A stretch of 64,000 nt of DNA from Pyropia yezoensis. Taxonomy: Eukaryota > Rhodophyta > Bangiophyceae > Bangiales > Bangiaceae. The position numbers were made by a program, and so were the translations under genes. Below the pieces are notes generated by a model that worked only from the letters and a program-made list of their open reading frames with translations, made no database searches and was not told the origin of the DNA. The stretch lies in contig CM020619.1 in NCBI GenBank assembly GCA_009829735.1, forward strand, positions 31,785,547 to 31,849,546. The letters are read 5' to 3'. This document shows positions 1 through 11,094 of this stretch, piece after piece (within the stretch, counting starts at the first letter, position 1; every line of letters begins with the position of its first letter).

Positions 1-2660
1 AGCGAGGAGGTAGGCGCACCGGTTTGAAAAGAGTCAAGGTAGAGGGTGGGATGCGTTCCTTCTTGTTCTTGACCACACGAACTTTGGCGTCCAGGTGCTC
101 CAGCACTGGTGACACAAACCCATGGTTGAACTGCACCTTTCCTTCTCCGGGCAGGATACTCTTGACATGCTGCTTCTGGAAGTCCCAGCCTAGGATGAGG
201 GGGACTGATAGGGTCTTGACTACTAGAAAGGGAAAAAGCATTGGTTCATTGTTGTCATAGATGGCGACGGGAAGACGGCCAAGCGGTCGTAGGGTTTGAC
301 CCGAAGCGTCGACGATATGGGTCCGGGTAGGCGCTCTCCAGGTATGTCGGCGCCAACCCGGAGGTAACAGGTTCTCAGTAATGACGCTTGGTCCGGCTCC
401 CGTGTCAACCACCGGCGTAACAGCTTGGGGGAGGCTATCCCCAACACGCATAAGAGCATTAATCTTGAGGTTTTCCTTACGCAGGACAAGCAAGGTCCCC
501 TTGAACAAGCAGGGTGTTCAGGCGGCTACCAGTTGAGCAGGTTACTGCCGTCCTTTCTCCCGGCACGCAAGGGGAGAACGGGTAGAAGTACCCTGCCGTC
601 GGAGATTCGAGAAGACACTTGGGGAGAGCGCCTGCCCTACTCGTTTCCCGGATCCGAGGAGTCCTTTTAGGTTTCAGTCTCCAGGTCAAAATCCGTAGGA
701 GCTTCCCTTGCCAGAGCCTCTGTGATGCTCTGCAAGGTCGCCACCCGGATTGCGTGAACCTGTGTCTTGTCCATCTTGGAGGGTGCTCGCCGGTCAGCCC
801 AGTTGACCGCCTTTGAAAAGACCAGTCCTTGACGCTTGAGTTTCTCCTGGAGATCCTTGGGAATGGTCGGGCACTGGTAGGACACGTGGTCCTCCTTCTG
901 GCACAGCCAGCAAGACCGGAACCGCTGGTTCTTGACCTGCTTGGGGGCGACCAGGGAAGGTTGCTCCTTAGAGACGAAGCTGCTTCACTTGTCTCCTGAC
1001 CCCGCGGGTGAGGCCTCACCAACTGCGAGTAATGGTACAGGGCTATCACCTCCCTTATAATTGTCGGGTCCGGGACGAACTCGCGACCAAGGCTTGGGAG
1101 TTGATACCATGGGAGCTTGGAGGGCCTTGGCTTGCCAGTACTTGCTCTGGGTGTAGGCCATCAACTGCTGGAAGGTATGTTATTGATGTTCCTGGTTGTA
1201 GTTCTCCCCATCCACTTGAAGATATTCAGGAAGCCCTTCCGAGAAGATCATCTTGAGCCTGTCCTCAGGGTAAACGTTGCCACAAGCCTCGCTCATCTCC
1301 CGGACACGACGAGCGAATGCCTCTGGAGTCTCTTGTCTCTCCATGAATGCCCGGTTCAGCCTGCCGACTGCTTTACGCAGGGAGTCCGCGTCAGCGTAGG
1401 TGGACAGGAGCCAGTTGACCGCCTCCGGATAACTCGCAACGGTACGCCCGACAATGTGTCCGGCAGAGTCTGGTAAAACCTGTGCAAACCGCTGTTCCGC
1501 TTCTCCGGTCATGAAGTTAACCAGGGGGTAGAGAGCCTTGCCCTCGGACACATCGTTGTCGTTGCATGCCTTGACAAACCGGCGCAGGAAGGCAATGATG
1601 AGCGCCGGTCTCTTCCCGGAAAACTTAGGATGTCCCCCGAAGCTCGGCTGCATTCGCCGGTTCAGGGATGCCATCTTCTTGGCCGTCTTCCGGGTGTAAC
1701 CTTGGTCTTGGTTCTTCAGCCGGTAGTTTCCCCAATACGTGACCTTGTTCAGGGTGGCATCTCCCACTTGGTGGGCAGGGAAGTCAAACTCGACTAGCCT
1801 GCGCCGGGTGGGACCAGGAGATGCGTCCCAGTCATATCCCTCCTCGGAGCTGGAGGAACGGGTCTCGCTGGTGCTAGAGCCACGGCGAAGACGCCAACGC
1901 CTCCGGCTGCTCCGGTAACCGGTCTTGGAGCTCCCCGCCCCAAAAGGATGCAAGGGGAGGAAAAGCTTGGCCGGTCCCAGGAGTCGAGGTCTCAGGGTGA
2001 CCCGTAGAACCAGTTACAGCGGTGCCTCTGGCACTGCTAGTGCCCATAGGAAGAGGTGTATACACCCAGCTGCCGTGTGTGGGTCCAGGAGTAAACACAC
2101 CAGGGGCTATCCCTGGAGGTTGAGGAGTAGAACCGACAGGAGGGAGACGTCTGCTGCGAGCGGACTCAAACGCCGTTGATCCGGAGGTGGCTCCCACAGG
2201 AGGAACAGCCGGAGGAACGGGAGCAGGAGGTACTTGGCCGCCTGTAGACTCCAGTCCGCTACCGGATGTCACACCCAGGTCTGCTTCACCCGTAGGGAGA
2301 ACCCCGGGTCGGGCACCGTCCCCCGCGGTGACGAGGGATGCGTCAAGGGACGCGGGGTCTACCCCTTCGGGCACCGTCGTGCCAGGGAGGTTGGCCATGT
2401 TGGTCTCTTGACAGCCACTGTCCAGTTGCCTGCGTGTCCAAAGATCGCAAGACCACAAGAGAGGGGTTGGAGAGCCAGGAGTGGGATTCCCGTGAACGGG
2501 TGCAAGTAATTCCCAAACTACAGAAAAAGACAGAACAGGAACAACCCAACCGCTGCTCCCAAATGACTCTTCTCAAACACTCCGCACCCCTGCTGCTCCA
2601 CCAAACATGTGGTATAAAACTCGATTCTCTGAGACACGTGTCAATATCCCTCGGGGGAAA
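1..2660 (-). mobile_element. Ty3/gypsy retrotransposon fossil, 5' part (gag to protease), cut by the window edge
   Basis: Read on the minus strand, this is the 5' portion of a Ty3/gypsy-type LTR retrotransposon. Parts seen are a proline/glycine-rich gag N-terminus (about 1,950-2,400), the conserved gag core (about 1,180-1,950), a CCHC zinc knuckle (about 870-930) and an aspartic protease with the DTGAGPS signature (about 220-490). The rest of pol lies beyond the window start. The gag core resembles that of the second Ty3/gypsy copy at 58.2-59.9 kb (shared runs such as FVKACNDN and FSGK), so the two belong to related lineages but are clearly diverged. The 5' leader near 2,600 shares the motif GGTGGAGCAGCAGGGG with the leader of the second copy near 59,995. 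The copy is broken, with several breaks in the visible part. I could not delimit a long terminal repeat. Confidence 0.85.
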
Positions 2661-3419
2661 GGGACAGGTAACACAGAAAGGGGAACTACTAGAATGCTAT
2701 GCCTGTTGCCTCACGTGCCTGCTCGCAGGGCGAACAGATACGCACGGTAGTGCACACGGGGAAGAGGAAAGCAAACGCGCAGTTGTCTTTTTCCCGAGGG
2801 CGCGGGCCAAGGGCGCCTCGCTGTCCCTCTTAACGCGCACCTGGGGGAGCCTCGGCACGTTGGCCAGGTAGCCCCCCCCACAACCCCGAGTGGCCCCGAC
2901 CCGAGTCTAACCTCGTCAGGTCGGGGGCCACTATCACTACCAATTCTATTCCCACTCACTAATCTCACACTCAGATTCTCTCAAATCAAGTCTCTCACAA
3001 GTATGCAAAAACCGATCGGAAATCCCTCTCTCACGTGTGGATAGCGTAGTCCACCGCATCCCAGTGCCGGGCACGGGCCACGGCCGCCAACCATCACCAC
3101 ACGGCGGGCGTGTTCTGGCACCTGGTGCCCTCTGGTTGTAGTCCCGGGTCGGCGCCAAGTCGGGGCCACGAATGCTACAATAAGACCCTCCCACAGTTGC
3201 CGCCCCTGACGGTGGCAGCAACGACCGCTCGCCCTTGCCCTGAGTGGATTCGTACCGATCCTCGTCCATAAGGACGAGCGGCACGCCCCGGTGGGTGTCG
3301 ACCTCATCAGGTGTTGACCCACGGTCACCCGCCGATATGCCATCCACCCCCATAGGGGGGTGGTCTTCTGGAGACGACATTGCGGCCGCCCAGAAGGGTG
3401 GCCCTGCAACAAAGAAACA
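2661..3419. other. no gene recognised
   Basis: This stretch between the Ty3/gypsy fossil and the minisatellite has no recognisable protein domain. A minus-strand reading frame rich in Arg, Pro and Ala crosses it but has no family signature, and its composition follows the local GC content. The left LTR of the neighbouring fossil may lie here, but I found no second copy to prove it. Confidence 0.4.
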
Positions 3420-3875
3420 GGCGCCCGCCCACAGCGGCGACGCGTCCAGCAAGAAGTTGCTCGCCCACAGAGGGGGCGCGACGACAGCAAGAGTGCCCGC
3501 CCTTGGTGGTGGCGCGACGCGGAGGAAGAGGTTCGCCAACAGCGGCGGCACAACAACGACGAGAACGCCGGCCCGCAGCGGCCGGACAAACACAACGGCG
3601 ACCGCGCACGGCGGCGCCGCAAGAAGGACGACAAGGCCGGCCCAAAGCGGCCGGAGAACAGCAAACCCGCGCGCCCGCAGCGGCAGCGCGGCCACGAGAA
3701 CGCCGGCCCACAGCGGCCGGACCACAGCATCGGTGCCCGCCCGCAGCGGAGGCTCGCCGAGGAAGAGGTGCGCGCCCGCAGCGGCGGCGCGCTTAGGAAG
3801 AGGTGCGCGCCCGAAGCGGCGGCGCGCCAAGGAAGAGGTGCGCGCCCACAGCGACGGCGCACAGAGGAGCCGATG
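3420..3875. repeat. GC-rich minisatellite, 35-36-bp unit
   Basis: A degenerate tandem repeat built on a core like CGCCCGCAGCGGCGGCGCG followed by a variable AGGAAGAGG-like spacer. Spacing between matching cores is 36 bp on the left (for example 3,426, 3,462, 3,498) and exactly 35 bp on the right (3,761, 3,796, 3,831), giving about 12-13 units. Because 36 is divisible by three, the repeat creates long Arg/Ala/Pro-rich open frames on both strands; these are most likely by-products. Confidence 0.75.
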
Positions 3876-4204
3876 GTGGCCGCACGGAAGGCCGGCACAC
3901 TCCGAGCGGAGACCCCCCTTTAAAACGCGGGGGGCGAGTACCGCGGAGGGCGAAGATGACCCGCCGAGAAACGGTGGGGTCCCACAAGGAGGCCGGTGGC
4001 TTCACCGAATGGTGGCGCCAAGGACGAGGTCGTCAAGAAGGGGAGGGGTGACACTCTCTCTCTACCAGGACCCCGCGGTTGCACCCTTGTATGATGGTGC
4101 GATGAGCGAAGACGCCCAAAAAAAACCGGGTCGCACCCGTTCCGCGCAGGCCTGGTGCCCCCGGATCAGGGCTTGTGGGTCTGCCACCCCGGGTGAAGAG
4201 CGGC

Positions 4205-4540
4205 AAGCAAGGGGTGCGTGTGTGCACCCCCCGTGCGCTCCGTCTGAGGGCACCCCCCTCAAGGGGGCTGCCCAGGGCGGCGCGATGGCCGTCCCATGGG
4301 CACCCCCTTTGAGGGGTGCGTCACACGATCCCTTCTCGTCAGTGTCGGCATATGCCACACGGGACGCGTGGCCTTGAGGCGTGGGGAGTGTGGGGGTTTA
4401 CCGCACCTCTCGGGCTAGGGGTATCCCCCTTCAGGGGGAGGCGGATCGTGGCGACCTCTGCCCCTGACCAATCGGGGGCAGGAGGGGGTCACGCCACGTC
4501 ATCCTCGCTGGATCCCCCCATGAATGGGGGGGGAAGATAA
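4205..4540. repeat. cluster of short C-run/G-run palindromes
   Basis: Five short inverted repeats share the form C-run, small loop, G-run (or the reverse). They lie at 4,211-4,230 (arms GGGGTGC/GCACCCC), 4,252-4,267 (CCCCCTCAAGGGGG core), 4,300-4,319 (GCACCCC/GGGGTGC), 4,433-4,448 (TCCCCCTTCAGGGGGA) and 4,514-4,531 (CCCCCCAT/ATGGGGGG, perfect 8-base arms). Arms differ between sites, so these are recurrent structures rather than copies of one sequence. Confidence 0.55.
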
Positions 4541-5020
4541 GATTATATCGCGTAGAGCGATTACGCCCGCCCGATTGGAATTGGCCTTCTGGCAAGTGAA
4601 GGAAAGCTACCTAGGGCGGGTTACTTCCGCCCCAATCTGGCTGAGATTTAGTGAGATCCCACCACTGAGCGTGTTTTGCGTGGAGAGATGTGTTGGAGGG
4701 TTCTGAGTGCTTTGATTGGGTACTTAGTGTAGGGAGTATTGGCCCGCACTCCGGGGTCCCACAGCGGGCCCTGGACCGGCGGGCCAAAGAGGGATATCTG
4801 CGCGTGGGGCTGTGCTCGTTGCTTCCCCCTCACAAGAAGTCAACCTTGCGTTACCCTCGTGTTCCCCATCCCGGACGCTTCCACCTTCGCGTGGAGCTCT
4901 ACGTTCCGGCGGTTCTGACTCCAGGGTTTATTCCCCGGGTTCCCCACCATCTCCTTCAGGAGGATAAGGTACTCCGTTGGTGTGGGCTTACGCCCAGATA
5001 ACCACCACACCATCCTCGCG
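4541..5020. other. no gene recognised
   Basis: Sequence of lower GC than its surroundings. Short frames on both strands carry no domain signature. It could be a solo terminal repeat or intergenic spacer; I see no duplicate of it in the window. Confidence 0.35.
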
Positions 5021-5034
5021 TGTTTTTCTACGTC

Positions 5035-5152
5035 TTACGTTTGCCTCTGCGCGTTCTTTTTGTGTCTCTGCGTGTTTTCCTGCGATTGACGTTTGCCTCC
5101 GCGCGTTCTTATTGTCTCTCTGTGTCGTCTGTATTTTTTTTTTTTTTTGCTC
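5035..5152 (+). repeat. T-rich direct repeat with poly(T) run
   Basis: Two copies of a pyrimidine-rich segment (cores GCGCGTTCTT at about 5,047 and 5,100, spaced about 52 bp) are followed by an uninterrupted T run near 5,137-5,150. It resembles a polypyrimidine tract or a fossil poly(A) tail read on the other strand; no gene is attached. Confidence 0.45.
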
Positions 5153-5159
5153 ACTGGAA

Positions 5160-6085
5160 AGAACAACGGTTGTTACTGCTCCTGGGTTTCTCTCGCGCTG
5201 GTCTCAGGCAGTCAATCGCAACTGCCACTCCGCTGCGGCGGGCATCACAGTCACAGCATCATGGGCAGTGGCACGCACCCCTGTCGGGGGGCGGCGCGCC
5301 AGTGGCCAGCATGGCGGCCCCCGCGCCAGTTGACAGCCGATGCGGCCGCCGCAGCGGTTGCGCAGCGATCGGCTCACGGCCACGGCGTCCCCCGCCGCAT
5401 TAGCCCCGGCGGCGTCGCCCGTGCCGGGCGGCGGCCACGGTGCAGCGACCGCGGCGGCCGCGAGGGCGGCGCGACCGCTAGCTGGCAGGCTCGGCTGCGG
5501 CAGGGGTGGCAACTGCGGCGGTAGCGACGGCTGCCACGGCGGCGGCGGCTCTGACGGTCTCCGCGGCAGCGCCTGTGCGCCTGGGGCGGCCATATCGACG
5601 CCCAGGCCCGTCGCCGGGGGTCAAGGGGGCCGCGGCCACCACCACGCCACTGCTCGTGAACGGCTGCTGCTGCGGCCGCCGCCGCTGCGGCGCCCGTGTC
5701 CGCTGCGGCGACCGCAGCTGCAGCGCGCGTGCCAATGTGTGTCTCGCGCGGCGGCTGCGGAGCCCGGGCCAGTCGTTGGTCGTCGCGGCCGTGGCCGCTG
5801 CGTTCGCACCTGCGGCGGTTGGCAGGTACGTCGGCTTCGGCCACGAGGAAGGGGGACGGATGTGGCGGCGGCGGTGGTGGCGGCGGCGGCGGTCGACGCG
5901 GCGGCGGCGGACATACGGGTGGGAGAGGGTGGTGGCGACGGCAGTCGCGGCGGCGGCACACGGGCTGATGGGCAGTGCTGCGCAGGCCACCTGGTCCGAA
6001 TCCAGTCGGAAAAAAACAGGACAGCACGTGCTCGGATTTCCGGTCGCCGTGGCCTCAAATGGGGGGGGGGGTTCCCGCGCCTACA
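5160..6085. other. CpG-rich stretch without supported gene
   Basis: Extremely GC-rich sequence open in several frames on both strands. Translations are Arg/Ala/Gly/Pro-rich, change composition with frame in the way expected from GCN/CGN runs, and show no motif. I do not support a coding gene here. A G-run lies at about 6,060-6,071. Confidence 0.4.
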
Positions 6086-6088
6086 TAA

Positions 6089-6220
6089 CCTCTACTGACC
6101 TTCACGTCTTGGCCCGCCCCCTACACTCCGCGAGGCCGTCACGTGCATGCCGCCTAGAACCTCTGCTGACCGTCTTGGTCCGCGTTCTACTTCCTGCGAA
6201 GCCGTCGGGTGCTCCCCGCC
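6089..6220 (+). repeat. degenerate direct repeat, about 58 bp twice
   Basis: Two related segments start at about 6,089 and 6,160 (both beginning CCTCTxCTGACC and containing a CTTGGxCCGC block and a GCCGTC block), an offset of about 71 bp. They lie directly before the reading frame that follows, so the second copy may be leader or coding sequence of that gene. Confidence 0.45.
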
Positions 6221-7067
6221 TGTGCGGCTCCGTTCACCGGCCATGAAGGACCCTGCTCGCCCTTCTGGCTCCCTCCGGGCGCTTCGTCAAGCCATGGAGG
6301 ACCTCTTGGGCCCTCTTCGCTTCTTTGGCATCCTGGGGGGCCCTCCTGGGTGGGCTGAGATGCAACCTGTCACCCCCACCGACCCCGAGTTGGTGCTACT
6401 CTTTGTGGCCACCGACCTGGTGGCGGCGTGGTTCAACGCGGGCGCTCAGGCGTGGGTCAACGCGGGCGCCGTGACGGCTGCCGGGGCTGGTGGGACCTTC
6501 CCCGCACGCCCGGGTACTGTAGAGCACCGCTACACCACGGGAGCTATACTCGTGTCTCTGCGGGCGCTCACAGTGTCCCTCGTCCAGGCCGGTCTGACGA
6601 CCGCTTCGGCGGATGACGGCTCGAAGGCGTCTCTGGTGCTGTCCCGCATTGAAATTCAGAAACTTCCTGACGGCTACGCGCTGGCCGTGGCATCGGTGGC
6701 TACTCGAGAGGTGTGGCGGCGTCTGCCCTTCGTGGACGGGTACGCTGACAGAATGGCGCGCTCCGTGTGCGCTGCCGGGCGGCCTGCTCATCAGGGCGAC
6801 CGGCGGCCGCACTCAGCCAGGCGCCTACCCCCTGGCATCGACGTGGCGATGCGCCTCGATGCTCCGGTTCTACCACAGGCTTGTCAGGTCACATTGCCTG
6901 CTGAGGTTGAGTCCCCCTTGCCGACGGCGTCGGTACCCCTGGAGCGGCCCGTGGCAGACCGAGCGCCAGTGACAGGCACTGCTGTAAAGGGCGCCGTGCC
7001 GAAAGCGGCAGTAGGCGCGACGGCGGCTGGCGGCTGCCGCTGTTGCGGGGCCGCCCCGCCGCACTGA
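6147..7067 (+). CDS. hypothetical protein, unrecognised family
   Basis: A 306-residue frame; a second possible start lies at 6,243 (Met-Lys-Asp-Pro), which removes a low-complexity leader lying in the direct repeat. Residues about 60-200 have normal amino-acid variety with hydrophobic helical stretches (LLFVATDLVAAWF, ILVSLRALTVSLVQAGL), unlike the Arg/Pro shadows nearby, which supports real coding. No family recognised. Just past the stop, another frame encodes an acidic run and RRRRPGRPR, an AT-hook-like basic motif, ending near 7,208; this could be a further exon or the result of a shift in frame. A weak possibility is that it is the gag-like gene of a DIRS-type element whose RT fragment lies at 8.76 kb on the same strand, but no sequence match supports that. 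Confidence 0.45.
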   Translation: MPPRTSADRLGPRSTSCEAVGCSPPVRLRSPAMKDPARPSGSLRALRQAMEDLLGPLRFFGILGGPPGWAEMQPVTPTDPELVLLFVATDLVAAWFNAGAQAWVNAGAVTAAGAGGTFPARPGTVEHRYTTGAILVSLRALTVSLVQAGLTTASADDGSKASLVLSRIEIQKLPDGYALAVASVATREVWRRLPFVDGYADRMARSVCAAGRPAHQGDRRPHSARRLPPGIDVAMRLDAPVLPQACQVTLPAEVESPLPTASVPLERPVADRAPVTGTAVKGAVPKAAVGATAAGGCRCCGAAPPH

Positions 7068-7210
7068 TCGTCTGCGGGGCATCCCACCTTACGAGCCTGC
7101 CTCAGACGGGGACAGTGATGTCGAGGCTGCCGACGAGGCGGGTTCAGCGACCCGTCGCCGCCGCCCTGGTCGCCCCCGCATGAAGCCCTGGGAGCTCCCA
7201 TGTAGCGGCT

Positions 7211-7288
7211 GATCCTCCATGGCGTTGCTTTGTTTGTTGTATGCTCTTGATCCTCCATGGCATTGCTTTGTCTGTTGTATGCTCTTCC
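7211..7288 (+). repeat. 38-bp tandem duplication
   Basis: The unit beginning GATCCTCCATGGC and ending near TTGTATGCTCTT occurs at 7,211 and 7,249 with two base differences: a recent local duplication downstream of the hypothetical gene. Confidence 0.75.
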
Positions 7289-8100
7289 CCATTGAAGCGG
7301 TGCACCGTCGGTAGGTTGCGGGGGTGCCTAGGGCGCCTACATATGCTCTCCCTCCCTCCAGGCGGCGCCCGCACACGCACATCCGCAGGCACGCCCGCTC
7401 GCACGGCACGAATAAGGCCTCGATGAGGGTGAGCTCCCGCTGCTGTTGCGGCCGCTCTGCATGGGACTAAAGGTGGATTCCATATAACGAGCCGGATCCA
7501 AATAAAGCGCAGCAATGCAGTGCGAGCAGCAATCGCGCGCAGACTTGGCCATATCAGTCTATGGTGTCTTCCGACTCCGTCGAAAAAAAATCAGCTCGCG
7601 ACACGCTGTTGTTGTTGTCCATGCGCGGGATGTAGATGAAGCGCTCCTCCTCTCGGGTGATCTCACACCCGTTCTCGGCGATGCATCGCCCCCATCCGAC
7701 GTGATCCCGGCCCCCTGCTCCCATCCGACCTGATCCCAGCTCTCAGCCAATACAATTTCTGGACTTCAACAGGGCTACTTGGCATGCAGTGCTTCTCGTC
7801 GAGGTCATTGCGTCACGGCTGTCGCACCCGCCGGCGGCGCGCGGTAGCCCCGGCCGCAGCGCTACTGTGCCCGTCGAGCCAGCGCGGGAGTGGCGACGGC
7901 GGCGGCGGTGGCGACAGTGGGGGCAGACGTCGCGACAGTGCTATGGTGAAGGGGCGCTGACCAGGCCAAGGTACAGATTTTGACCCCATCCCCGTAGACG
8001 CGAGAAAAGCTCTCCTCACCGACGGTATCGTCGTCGTCGGCCGCACAGGCAAGATGAGGTGTGGATCAGAGTGGCAGCAGCTTGCACTGTCACGTTACCC
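7289..8100. other. no gene recognised
   Basis: Mixed-composition sequence. Short frames have no recognisable domains. A small near-repeat (CCCATCCGAC followed by TGATCCC) occurs twice near 7,690-7,735. Nothing else is supported. Confidence 0.35.
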
Positions 8101-8102
8101 GG

Positions 8103-8262
8103 TTCTCGGGAAATATTGACCAAAAAATCTGTACTTCATATGCTGCCGTGACGGTATGTATGTACGGCCAATTTTCTTTCACATGTACCGTCGTCACACG
8201 TGGCGGTGTGGGAACTCCGAAAGGGCCTGACACGGGCACCCCAGTCGCCGCCAGCACCAACG
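8103..8262 (+). repeat. dispersed repeat module A, copy 1
   Basis: This segment matches 15,770-15,925 in the same orientation. Shared landmarks in order are TCGGGAAATAT, the block around GTGACGGTATGTA, CACATGT and GGTGTGGGA, and AAAGGGCCT followed by CGGGCACC. Both copies sit just upstream of copies of the 346-bp repeat family, so module A is probably part of the same larger repeat. Confidence 0.6.
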
Positions 8263-8359
8263 CCGCCACCGCCGCCGCCACGTCTCCCCTCAACGCCGTT
8301 CCCTCCCCCCTTTCCCAGACAAGTGAAGCACGTTCGCCATCACTTGAACGCGACCGCTC

Positions 8360-8998
8360 CTGTTGTCACGCCCCCCGTCCCGGCCAAGGTGGGAAGAGTG
8401 GGCGAGAGAGATGGCGGGGAGGAGGGGGGGTTGAGGAGGTGGTGGGGGAGGGTGGGAAGGTGGGTATAGGGCGGTGCGTGCGTGGGGAGAGGCGGGCTAG
8501 AGGTGGCCGTCAACTTGTGACGCCCTGTGCGTGGACAGGTTGCCCCTCGTTTGCCACTTTCCGCTCGCCCACCGCTTTTGCCCACTCCTTCCCCCCCTCT
8601 CCCACCCGGCTCCTTCGACTCTCCTCCCTCCACGCCGCGCCCCCCCCTCCCCCTTTTCCAGGCCGGTGGAGCCCGCCCGCCACTGGCGTGTACGCGCCGC
8701 TTACCTGGACGAAGGTGATGCGCCCCGTCGTGTACTGCCTGCGGGTGCGAGCAGGGCTGTCGCATCATCGCCTACGTGAAAGACTTGACGGGCGCCGCCC
8801 GCCTTGCTGGGCCGACCGGCCACCGAGTCCCAGGCCAAAGCCGCTTACCGCTACGCGGAGCGGCTCATTGGCGAGGTGGGCCTCGAGACGCACCCTACGA
8901 AGGGCGTCAATGAGGGGCCCACGCACGTGCGCCTGCTGGGGCACATCGTTGACACCCACAGTGGTTGGGGCCGTGCTCATCCTCACCAGCGGGCAGTC
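8360..8998 (+). repeat. large duplicated block, copy 1 (346-bp family unit plus DIRS-like fragment)
   Basis: The block aligns with 12,788-13,426. The two copies keep a constant offset of 4,428 bp across more than 300 bases (for example AGGTGGCCGTCAACT at 8,501 and 12,929; TACGTGAAAGACTTGACGG at 8,773 and 13,201), so there are essentially no net indels. Similarity fades near 8,975-9,000. The left half is a unit of the 346-bp repeat family and the right half holds a reverse-transcriptase fragment. Confidence 0.85.
8740..8998 (+). mobile_element. DIRS-like reverse transcriptase fragment (fossil), copy 1
   Basis: A short piece resembling the palm and following region of a DIRS/Ngaro-type reverse transcriptase: the RIIAYV block of the palm and, downstream, a segment with ATESQAKAAYRYAERLIGEVGLE... 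and LLGHIVDT, the latter similar to the LGhxhD motif common in these enzymes. It is a broken fragment of an old retroelement; no tyrosine recombinase or terminal repeats are seen. Family assignment rests on short motifs only. Confidence 0.5.
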
Positions 8999-9107
8999 CA
9001 CGGCCAGCTGGCGGCCTTCCCTGTCCGATAGTGTTCACTTTCGCGAATCCCTCGAGTGCCACAAGCTGTTGCGCGAAGGGCAAGCAAATCTTTATACTGG
9101 GAGCCCC

Positions 9108-10910
9108 TTAAGCATCATTGACAGTAGTCGACGGAGACAGCGCCCCGGTCATCCACTCGCCCATGTGCTCCTCACAACAGTCTTGAGAGGTTACGGCCAC
9201 CCCCCCACCCCGACAGCCTGCCATCTGTCCACCCTGCTCGGGTGACTGCGGCACGATGGTAATCCATCGAAGAGAGGGGAGGAGGGAGCGCAGGGGCACA
9301 GCCAGGGAATTGTCCATTATCGGCCCGCCCTGCACCACAAGAGTGTGGAGCCGGGAGGGGGTGGTCACCGTCGCTGCCGCCGCGGCGAGGCCGAGGATAA
9401 GCGCTGTCGCGGGTCCCGTGGGGACGCGAAACTCCACCGACAGATTTTTCACGATGGGCACCACCCAGGGAACAAGAAGCCGCTCGGGGCCTGCCCCTAC
9501 AGACAGGTGCAGAGAACACAGGTGGGGTAGGCGCCCGAGCACGTGCATGGCGTCCTGGTGAATGTCGTCTGGAAGGGCAATCGTCAGATCGGCGACACTC
9601 CGTGCATGTGAAACCCGGAACATAATGTCCAGGCAGTGGTACCCAAAAAAGGTGGGAGACCAGCCCACATAGTTGCCCGTAGATTCGATTGTCACGGGTG
9701 GGGAGGCACAGCCGCTAATGGCGAGAGCGACGTCAAGTGGAACGCCCGCCTCGTGGTCCGCATCGGGGGGGGGCGGGTCCGGGGGCACCAGCGTTAAGTA
9801 ATGTAGCGCGCGCGACCGGAGAAGCCGCTTGACCTCGGCGGCCCTAAAGTCGCGCAGAACGTCACTGCGGTAGACCAGAGAGACCGTACTCAGGCGGGAA
9901 AGGGAGGGGAGCGACCACGCCTCCAGGGCACCAGATAAGAGGCCGCTCTCCACGTCCAGCGCCCGCAACCCCGGCGAAAGAGCTGCGATCCGCGCGGCAA
10001 GCCTGGCGCCGACACATCCGACAATGAGCGTGCTGAGGCACGGAAGGGGGTGAACGCCTTGAAAAACCGCGTCGAGCGCGGCTGCTCCAGTGTACAGGGT
10101 ATCGCCCAACTGTTAACGCACGGCTAAGTGTTCGAGGGAGGGTGCGTGCGCGGCAATAATTCGGCCGGCAACAGCAGGCGTGTCCTCGTCTGTGTGCACA
10201 CAACAAAGACGCAGGAAACGCAGCCGCGCCAGGGGCCGCGACCACACAATGCTTGCAATCAGCTGGGCAGCGCCGTGGACAGCAAGCGCATCAAGTCGCG
10301 GGTGGCGACGCTTGCCCCGCGTGCCAGAGGCGTACTCCTCCTGTAGCAGGGGTACGAGGGTATTAAAAAAACCACCCACCCACTCCGCCATACAAGGGAG
10401 GTGGTCGACCACCCCATCGACCACACCATCGCTCGTCTCGCGGTCGTTGTAGAGGAAGGACAAGGAAGTCAAAGAAAGACAGTCTCGCATGCTGCTGTAC
10501 AATGCTCTTGCGTCCGCAACACCGTCGCTGCCCCACAAGCAGTCGCCAGCCAAAGAGGGGGGAGACGAGCCGATGTGCAGACGACGAGGGAGGCGCAGGT
10601 GGACCTCCGTGAGCGCTTCACGTGCGATGCGTTCCAGCTTCTTGGAAGTACCCACCAACACGGCATCGCCGCCGCGTGTAGCACAAACCGCTTGGCACAC
10701 CAAGCACAGTGTGTCGTCCGGGAGGTCAAGCAAAGATGGCGAAGCATGGCGTGCCGCCATTTCCCACAGAGGCGCCGCACTAGACAGGGAGAGACGTCGC
10801 TTGAGGGAAGGGGCCCCGCCGTCCCGGGGCCAGGAGGGGGGGGATGGCGGGGGGTTGGGGGGGGGGAGGGGGCATCGCGTAACAGAAAACCGGAAGGGAA
10901 GCAAGGCCAC
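9108..10910 (-). CDS. F-box and LRR-like protein, interrupted by one in-frame stop
   Basis: Read on the minus strand from 10,910, or more plausibly from the Met at 10,760 (MAARHASPSLLDLPDD). Right after that start is an F-box-like segment: LPDDTLCLV followed by a hydrophobic/polar pattern and TSKKLERIA, as in substrate adaptors of SCF ubiquitin ligases. The remainder has repeated short leucine-rich strands (LRFLRLCCV, LSTLIVGC, LRALDVES, LSTVSLVY, LHYLTLVP, LHTLVVQG), consistent with a divergent leucine-rich-repeat domain. A single TAA at 10,113-10,115 interrupts the frame, and the same frame stays open down to 9,108. Either the gene is a young pseudogene, the stop is an assembly or allelic error, or two genes exist; the continuing LRR-like pattern favours one gene. 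It lies between the two copies of the duplicated 346/DIRS block. Confidence 0.65.
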
Positions 10911-11094
10911 GCAGAAGGGACGTGCACAGCGAGGAGGGGCTAGCCTCAGAAAAGGTCACAGCGGCGACAGCAGCGGCGGCCCCACCGGCGAGTGTGCCGG
11001 CTTCGGGTGATGGACCGGAGGTCGCACGGGCGGCCGTAAAAGCGGCCCGGAAAGCGGTGGGTGTGCTGGCAGGCGGGAGGCGGAAAAGTCACTG

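Noticed and set aside
6147-9000. One DIRS element with the 6.1-kb protein as its gag
   Set aside because: Orientation and order would fit, but there is no sequence similarity to any known gag and the second RT-fragment copy at 13.2 kb has no such gene upstream. Kept only as a weak possibility.
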